Assembly: GCA_949152475.1 (NCBI GenBank)
Contig: OX424564.1
Span: forward strand, 7,316,001 to 7,380,000
Direction of reading: 5' to 3'
From: Terebella lapidaria
Lineage: Eukaryota > Annelida > Polychaeta > Terebellida > Terebellidae
DNA length: 64,000 bases
Shown here: piece by piece, positions 57,101 through 64,000 of the stretch
How the letters are laid out: every line of letters starts with the position of its first letter
How positions within the stretch are numbered: position 1 is the stretch's first letter
The notes under the pieces: generated by a model
The model's database searches: none
What the model saw: the letters and a program-made list of their open reading frames with translations, nothing else
Told to the model about the DNA's origin: nothing
Made by a program: the position numbers and the translations under genes

Positions 57101-60100
57101 CGCATTCATCGATACACATGCCTCGAAAACAAAGATGATAACCCACGTGTACAATTTGAGTAATTGAGAATGTGCCTGGGAAACATCTTATCACTGGCTA
57201 CTCACCTGGCGGTCCGCGTTCTCCTGTGGCGCCCATGTCACCTTTGCTTCCATTGTGTCCAGGAATACCATCCCCTCCTTTGGGACCAATATCTCCTTTG
57301 GTTCCGTTAAAACCTGTCATTCCACGATCACCTTTCGGTCCAACCGATCCGGGAATACCATTTCTTCCTGAATTTCCAGTTGACCCAATCGGCCCTGCAA
57401 TACAAGCATAAACAAATAGAGACCCATAGCTATAGACGCTTATATATACAAAATTACTTTCTCAAGGAATTCACACTCGATTTTGTTTGCAATTCTTATC
57501 AATCCTGAATGAATGTATCATTCAATTCTTGCCTGACAGGCCTGTAGCAGATGAAGAATTTTGCGTTTTTGGTAAACAAAATTTTCATTCATACCTGTAA
57601 GAAAAGATAAGATCCGTACCTGTAGCACCAATGTCTCCCTTTCCACCTGGAATACCATGTGAGCCTGTTTCTCCTGGCAAGCCATTTGGACCTCTTCTGC
57701 CTGTTGATCCAACTGGACCTATTTGACCTGTAGCACCAGCTGGTCCCGTGGCCCCAGTCTCCCCGATGAATCCATTGTCACCTTTTGGACCTCTGTCACC
57801 AGTTGGGCCTGTTCCTCCTGTAACTCCAGGCTGACCAGTTGCGCCAGTTGGTCCTCTCTGACCTGCTATTCCTTGTTCACCTGTTGGTCCTGTAACTCCT
57901 GTTGCTCCTGCATCACCTGGTTTTCCAGAGAGCCCCGTTGCACCATTTGGCCCTCTCTCACCTCTGTTTCCTTTGCTGCCTGTATGACCAGTCGCACCTG
58001 TAGGACCATCTTTACCAGTAACTCCTGTGCGGCCCGTGGCCCCAGAGAGTCCTGTGGCACCAGATGCTCCAGTTTGTCCCGTTCCACCAGTTGCACCTGT
58101 TAATCCCAGTCTACCCGTTGCTCCGGTTTCTCCAGCTAAGCCAGTAGCGCCATTTTCACCTTTTTCGCCAGTTGACCCTTTTTCGCCTATGGGTCCAGCT
58201 CGCCCCGTAGCTCCTGTTAATCCATCTGGGCCTGTACCACCCATTGCCCCAGTTGCACCTGCACGGCCAAAAGGACCGGTTGCACCAGTTATTCCTCTTT
58301 CACCTCTGTCTCCTTTGCTTCCTTTTGGACCAGTTTCTCCAGTTGAACCAACATCACCTGTTTGGCCACTCGGCCCTGTGGCACCCGTACTGCCTGGAAC
58401 CCCACTTTCACCAGTTGCTCCTATGCTGCCTGTGCTGCCTGTGACACCTGTTATTCCTCTCTCGCCAGTTGCTCCAATTGGCCCTGTAATGCCTGTTGCT
58501 CCAGATCGTCCTCTGTCACCAGTTGCTCCAACTGTCCCTGTATTGCCTGTCGCTCCAGATGGTCCGCTTTCCCCAGTTCCTCCAACTGGACCTGTACTTC
58601 CTGTTGACCCAGATGAACCTCTTTCCCCAGTTGCTCCAGTTGGCCCTATACTGCCTGTTGCTCCAGCCAGCCCTGTACTCCCCGTTCCTCCAGTTGGCCC
58701 AGTACTGCCTGTTGCTCCAGCCAGCCCTGTACTCCCCGTTCCTCCAGTTGGCCCAGTACTGCCTGTTGCTCCAGCCAGCCCTGTACTCCCCGTTCCTCCA
58801 GTTGGCCCAGTACTGCCTGTTGCTCCAGTTGGCCCTGTACTGCCTGTGGCTCCAGTGGGTCCTGTACTGCCTGTTGCTCCAACTGGCCCTATACTGCCTG
58901 TTGCTCCCGTAGGCCCAGTACTGCCTGTTGCTCCAGTTGGCCCTGTACGGCCTGTTGCTCCAATTGGCCCTGTACTTCCTCTTGCTCCAGATTGCCCAGT
59001 ACTGCCTGTTGCTCCCATGGGTCCTGTACTTCCCGTTGCTCCAGGTGACCCTATACTACCTGTTGCTCCAGTTGGCCCAGTGAGTCCTGTACTTCCTGTT
59101 GCTCCAGTTGGACCAGTACTGCCTGTTGCTCCAATGGGTCCCGTGCTTCCTGTTGCTCCAGTTGGCCCAGTAGTGCCTGTTGCTCCAATGGGTCCCGTGC
59201 TTCCTGTTGCTCCAGTTGGCCCTGTACTTCCTGTTGCTCCAACTGGTCCAGTACTTCCTCTTGTTCCAGTTGGCCCAGTACTGCCTGTTGCTCCAGTGGG
59301 TCCTGTGCTTCCTGTTGCTCCAGTTGGCCCTATACTGCCTGTTGCTCCAGTTTGCCCAGTACTGCCTGTTGCTCCCATGGGTCCTGTGCTTCCTGTTGCT
59401 CCAGTTGACCCTGTATTACCTGTTGCTCCAAGTGGCCCTGTACTGCCTGTTGCTCCAGTTGGTCCTGTACTTCCTGTTGCTCCTACTGGTCCAGTACTGC
59501 CTGTTGCTCCAGTTGGCCCAGTACTGCCTGTTGCTCCAGTGGGCCCTGTACTGCCTGTTGCTCCAGTTGGCCCAGTACTGCCTGTTGCTCCAGTACGTCC
59601 TGTACTGCCTGTTACTCCAGTTGGTCCAGTACTACCTGTTGCTCCAGTTGGCCCAGTACTGCCTGTTGCTCCAGTTGGCCCAGTACTGCCTGTTGTTCCC
59701 ATGGGTCCTGTGCTCCCTGTTGCTCCAGTTGGCCCTGTACTGCCTATTGTTCCAGTTGACCCAGTACTGCCTGTTGCTCCAGTTGGTCCTGTACTGCCTG
59801 TTGCTCCCATGGGTCCTGTGCTTCCTGTTGTTCCAGTTGGCCCAGTACTGCCTGTAGCTCCGGTGGGTCCTGTGCTCCCTGTTGCTCCAGTTGGTCCAGT
59901 ACTGCCTGTTGCTCCAGTTGGCCCAGTACTGCCTGTTGCTCCAGTTGGCCCTGTACTGCCCGTTGCTCCAACTGGGCCTGTACTGCCTGTTGCTCCAACT
60001 GGGCCTGTACTACCTGTTGATCCAATGGTTCCTGTACTACCTGTTGCTCCAACTGGTCCTGTACCGCCTGTTGCTCCAACTGGCCCTGTACTGCCTGTTG

Positions 60101-63100
60101 CTCCAGTTGGCCCTGTACTGCCTGTTGCTCCAGTTGGCCCTGTACTGCCTGTTGCTCCAATGGGTCCCGTGATTCCTGTTGCTCCAATTGGTCCAGTACT
60201 GCCCGTTGCTCCAGTTGGCCCAGTATTTCCTGTTGCTCCAGTTGGCCCTGTACTACCTGTTGTTCCAGTTGGCCCTGTACTTCCTGTTGCTCCAGTTGGC
60301 CCTGTACTACCTGTTGTTCCAATTGGCCCTGTACTGCCCATTGCTCCAACTGGTCCTGTACTTCCTTTTGCTCCAGTTGGCCCTGTACCTCCTGTTGCTC
60401 CAGTTGGCCCTGTACTGCCTGTTGCTCCAACTGGTCCTGTACTTCCTGTTGTTCCAGTTGGCCCTGTATTTCCTGTTGCTCCAGTTGGCCCTGTACTTCC
60501 TATAGCTCCAGTTGGCCCTGTACTTCCTATAGCTCCAGTTGGCCCTGTGTTTCCTGTTGCTCCGTTTGGCCCTGTACTGCCCGTTGCTCCACCTGGTCCA
60601 GTACTGCCCGTTGCTCCAACTGGCCCTGTACTTCCTGTTGCTCCAGTTGGCCCTGTGCTTCCTGTTGCTCCAGTTGGCCCTGTACTACCTGTTGCTCCAG
60701 TTGGCCCTGTACTACCTGTTGCTCCAATTGTCCCTGTACTACCTGTTGTTCCAATAGGCCCTGTACTTCCTGTTGCTCCAGTTGGCCCTGTACTACCTGT
60801 TGTTCCAATAGGCCCTGTACTTCCTGTTGCTCCAGTTGGCCCGGTACTGCCTGTTGCTCCAGTTGGCCCTGTACTACCTGTTGTTCCAATAGGCCCTGTA
60901 CTTCCTGTTGCTCCAGTTGGCCCTGTGCTTCCTGTTGCTCCAGTTGGCCCTGTACTACCTGTTGCCCCAGTTGGCCCTGTACTGCCTGTTGCTCCAGTTG
61001 GCCCTATAATTCCTGTTGCTCCAGTTGGCCCTGTGCTTCCTGTTGCTCCAGTTGGCCCTGTACTACCTGTTGCTCCAGTTGGCCCTGTACTACCTGTTGC
61101 TCCAGTTGGCCCTGTACTTCCTGTTGCTCCAGTTGGCCCTGTGCTACCTGTTGCTCCAGTTGGCCCTGTACTACCTGTTGCTCCAACTGGCCCTGTACTG
61201 CCTGTTGTTCCAATAGACCCTGTACTGCCCGTTGCTCCAACTGGTCCTGTACTTCCTGTTGCTCCAGTTGGCCCTGTACTGCCATTTACTCCAGTTGGCC
61301 CTGTACTGCCTGTTGCTCCATGTTGCCCAGTACTGCCTGTTGCTCCAATTGGCCCTGTACTGCCTGTTGCTCCAGTTGGCCCTGTGCTTCCTATTGCTCC
61401 AGTTAGCCCTGTACTGCCTGCTGCTCCAGTTGGCCCTGTACTTCCTGTTGCTCCAACTGGCCCAGTAATGCCTGTTGCTCCAGTTCGCCCAGTACTGCCT
61501 GTTCCTCCACGTGGCCCTGTGCTTCCTGTTGCTCCAATTGGCCCAGTACTGCCTGTTGCTCCACGTGGCCCTGTACTGCCTATTCCTCCACGTGGCCCTG
61601 TGCTCCCTGTTGCTCCAATTGGCCCAGTACTGCCTGTTCCTCCACGTGGCCCTGTGCTTCCTGTTGCTCCAGTTGGCCCTGTACTGCCTGTTCTTCCACG
61701 TGGCCCTGTGCTTCCTGTTGCTCCAATTGGCCCAGTGCTGCCTGTTCCTCCACGTGGCCCTGTGCTTCCTGTTGCTCCAGTTGGCCCTGTACTGCCTGTT
61801 CCGCCACGTGGCCCTGTGCTTCCTGTTGCTCCAATTGGCCCTGTACTGCCTGTTGCTCCAGTTGGCCCAGAACTGCCTGTAGCTCCAGTTGGGCCTGTAC
61901 TGCCTGTTGGTCCAGTAGCCCATGTACTGCCTGTTGCTCCAGTTGGCCCAGTAATGCCTGTTGCTCCAACTGGCCCTGTACTGCCTGTTGCTCCAGTTGG
62001 CCCTGTACTGCCTGTTCCTCCACGTGGCCCTGTGCTTCCTGTTCCTCCATGTGGTCCTGTGCTTCCTGTTGCTCCAATTGGCCCAGTACTGCCTGTTGCT
62101 CCACGTGGCCCTGTACTGCCTATTCCTCCACGTGGCCCTGTGCTTCCTGTTACTCCAATTGGCCCTGTACTGCCTGTTCCCCCACGTGGCCCTGTGCTTC
62201 CTGTTGCTCCAATTGGCCCAGTACTGCCTGTTCCTCCACGTGGCCCTGTGCTTCCTGTTGCTCCAATTGGCCCAGTACTGCCTGTTCCTCCACGTGGCCC
62301 TGTGCTTCCTGTTGCTCCAGTTGGCCCTGTACTGCCTGTTATTCCACGTGGCCCTGTGCTTCCTGTTGCTCCAATAGGCCCAGTGCTACCTGCTCCTCCA
62401 CGTGGCCCTGTGCTTCCTGTTGCTCCCGTTGGCCCTGTATTGCCTGTTCCTCCAGATGGCCCTGTGCTTCCTGTTGCTCCAATTGGCCCTGTCCTGCCTG
62501 TTGCTCCAGTTGGCCCAGTACTGCCTGTAGCTCCAGTTGGGCCTGTAGTGCCTGTTGCTCCAGTTGGCCCTGTACTTCCTGTTGCTCCAACTGGCCCAGT
62601 AATGCCTGTTGCTCCAGTTGGCCCAGTACTGCCTGTTCCTCCACGTGGCCCTGTGCTTCCTGTTGCTCCAATTGGCCCAGTACTGCCTGATCCTCCACGT
62701 GGCCCTGTACTGCCTGTCGCTCCAGTTGGCCCTGTACTGCCTGTTGCTCCAGTTGGCCCAGTACTGCCTGTTGCTCCAGTTGGCCCAGTACTGCCTGTAG
62801 CTCCAGTTGGGCCTGTAGTGCCTGTTGCTCCAGTTGGCCCTGTACTTCCTGTTGCTCCAACTGGCCCAGCAATGCCTGTTGCTCCAGTTGGCCCAGTACT
62901 GCCTGTTCCTCCACGTGGCCCTGTGCTTCCTGTTGCTCCAATTGGCCCAGTACTGCCTGATCCTCCACGTGGCCCTGTACTGCCTGTCGCTCCAGTTGGC
63001 CCTGTACTGCCTGTTGCTCCAGTTGGCCCAGTACTGCCTGTAGCTCCAGTTGGGCCTGTAGTGCCTGTTGCTCCAGTTGGCCCTGTACTTCCTGTTGCTC

Positions 63101-64000
63101 CAACTGGCCCAGTAATGCCTGTTGCTCCAGTTGGCCCCGTATTGCCTGTCACTCCAGTTGGCCCTGCACTGCCTGTTCCTCCACGTGGCCCTGTGCTTCC
63201 TCTTGCTCCAATTGGCCCTGTACTGCCTGTTGCTCCAGTTGGCCCAGTACTGCCTGTAGCACCAGTTGGGCCTGTACTGCCTGTTGCTCCAGTTGCCCCT
63301 GTAGTGCCTGTTGCTCCAGTTGGCCCAGTAATGCCTGTTGCTCCAGTTGGCCCAGTACTGCCTGATCCTCCACGTGGCCCTGTACTGCCTGTCGCTCCAG
63401 TTGGCCCTGTACTGCCTGTTGCTCCAGTTGGCCCAGTACTGCCTATTGCTCCAGTCGGCCCAGTACTGCCTGTAGCTCCAGTTGGGCCTGTAGTGCCTGT
63501 TGCTCCAGTTGGCCCTGTACTTCCTGTTGCTCCAACTGGCCCAGTAATGCCTGTTGCTCCAGTTGGCCCAGTACTGCCTGTTCCTCCACGTGGCCCTGTG
63601 CTTCCTGTTGCTCCAATTGGCCCAGTACTGCCTGATCCTCCACGTGGCCCTGTACTGCCTGTCGCTCCAGTTGGCCCTGTACTGCCTGTTGCTCCAGTTG
63701 GCCCAGTACTGCCTGTAGCTCCAGTTGGGCCTGTAGTGCCTGTTGCTCCAGTTGGCCCTGTACTTCCTGTTGCTCCAACTGGCCCAGTAATGCCTGTTGC
63801 TCCAGTTGGCCCAGTACTGCCTGTCGCTCCAGTTGGCCCTGCACTGCCTGTTCTTCCAAGTGGCCCTGTGCTTCCTGTTGCTCCAGTTGGCCCTGTACTG
63901 CCTGTTCCTCCACGTGGCCCTGTGCTTCCTCTTGCTCCAATTGGCCCTGTACTGCCTGTTGCTCCAGTTGGCCCAGTACTGCCTGTAGCACCAGTTGGGC
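54138..64000 (-). CDS. Transmembrane collagen/EGF protein, 5' end outside the window
   Basis: Six minus-strand exons: >64000-57620 (Gly-X-Y repeat, more than 2,120 aa), 57394-57206 (63-aa second collagen stretch with GDRG and GIPG triplets), 57121-56987 ([23 protein letters not shown]), 56808-56707 (EGF-like half, [13 protein letters not shown]), 54819-54688 (calcium-binding [23 protein letters not shown]) and 54532-54138 (stalk, membrane segment [20 protein letters not shown], basic stop-transfer [13 protein letters not shown], ~70-aa tail ending [13 protein letters not shown]). All junctions are GT/AG phase 1, so glycine and aspartate codons are rebuilt correctly across them. The collagen part would therefore be extracellular. 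The main repeat is mainly GPT-GAT-GST, unlike fibrillar GPP collagen. I know no named orthologue; an adhesion or scavenger-type surface protein is inference. The signal peptide is not in view. Confidence 0.85.
55998..56690 (+). repeat. Dispersed repeat family R, two tandem copies in an intron
   Basis: Two ~320-bp units begin TAAGTATCAATCTATTACCA at about 56005 and 56369. Both include AATAGAAACAAAGCCCAAC, GACACACTGGCGT and CCCATGGAATAGATATATGA. They lie in the intron between the 54819-54688 and 56808-56707 exons. Similar units are at 22025-22285 (inverted) and 28400-28690. No coding frame; probably a MITE or SINE-like family. Confidence 0.75.
57620..64000 (-). repeat. 27-bp coding tandem array (collagen exon)
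   Basis: More than 6.3 kb built from ~27-bp units coding mostly GPTGATGST, so each unit is three collagen triplets. From about 61.5 kb upward PRG/PTG variants form larger repeats: the phrase GCCTGTTCCTCCACGTGG recurs at 62631, 62901 and about 63576, spacings of 270 and about 675 bp (10 and 25 units). The 57.6-58.4 kb end is more diverse (GDRG, GEKG, GKPG) and looks older. A single exon this long and homogeneous is expected to vary in length by slippage or unequal exchange. Confidence 0.9.

Noticed and set aside
57866-63991. Many long open frames on both strands rich in 'LEQQ', 'LLLQLALYC' or 'HVALCFLL'
   Set aside because: They are other frames of the 27-bp collagen array, open because the unit is a multiple of three and stop-poor. 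Only the minus Gly-X-Y frame joins to exons with correct phases.

Overview
The window is eukaryotic, from a repeat-rich invertebrate genome. The evidence is split genes with GT/AG introns, a vertebrate-type prostaglandin reductase, an immunity-related (IRG) GTPase, a transmembrane collagen/EGF protein, and many terminal-inverted-repeat DNA elements and retroelements. Base composition and gene types fit a mollusc or lancelet-like marine animal. I cannot fix the species.

Three host genes can be supported. (1) 4335-7433 (+): a 12-exon prostaglandin reductase 3 / ZADH2-like gene that reads intact (344 aa). (2) 28102-30051 (+): a two-exon IRG-family GTPase (451 aa); a loose copy of its last 57 codons lies at 908-1081 and shares 3' flanking DNA with it. 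(3) 54138->64000 (-): a type I-like transmembrane protein with more than 2,100 residues of Thr-rich Gly-X-Y collagen repeat, a second collagen exon, three EGF-type exons, a membrane segment and a cytoplasmic tail; its 5' end lies outside the window.

The rest is mostly mobile DNA, often nested. 1-4.3 kb: a 99.6% identical direct duplication and a Harbinger-like element. 7.6-17.6 kb: several short inverted-repeat elements and a 6.2-kb element (10564-16767) with ~505-bp inverted ends, a TAA target duplication, a matching empty site at 8.4 kb, and a 994-aa ORF with XPG/FEN1-like nuclease motifs and a CXC tail. 18.7-24.3 kb: an AGGTTAC-ended element carrying arrays of nuclear-receptor-like half-sites, a minisatellite and small elements. 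25-27.7 kb: a reverse-transcriptase element split by a foldback element, with a matching empty site at 49.7 kb. 30-33.2 kb: tandem arrays and an IRG 3' flank. 33.3-39.7 kb: a broken Gypsy fossil containing a hAT-like insertion. 39.7-43.4 kb: a second TAGT/TAA element with ~370-bp inverted ends and a CXC-type ORF. 44-54 kb: unidentified ORFs, a third remnant of the XPG/CXC family at 47.6 kb, and more small elements.

The most notable result is that two independent insertions with the same end signature (TAGT... ends, TAA duplication, very long inverted repeats) both carry ORFs ending in the same CXC-type cysteine cluster. That argues that this large invertebrate 'uncharacterized protein' family is the coding part of a DNA transposon, probably Academ-like.
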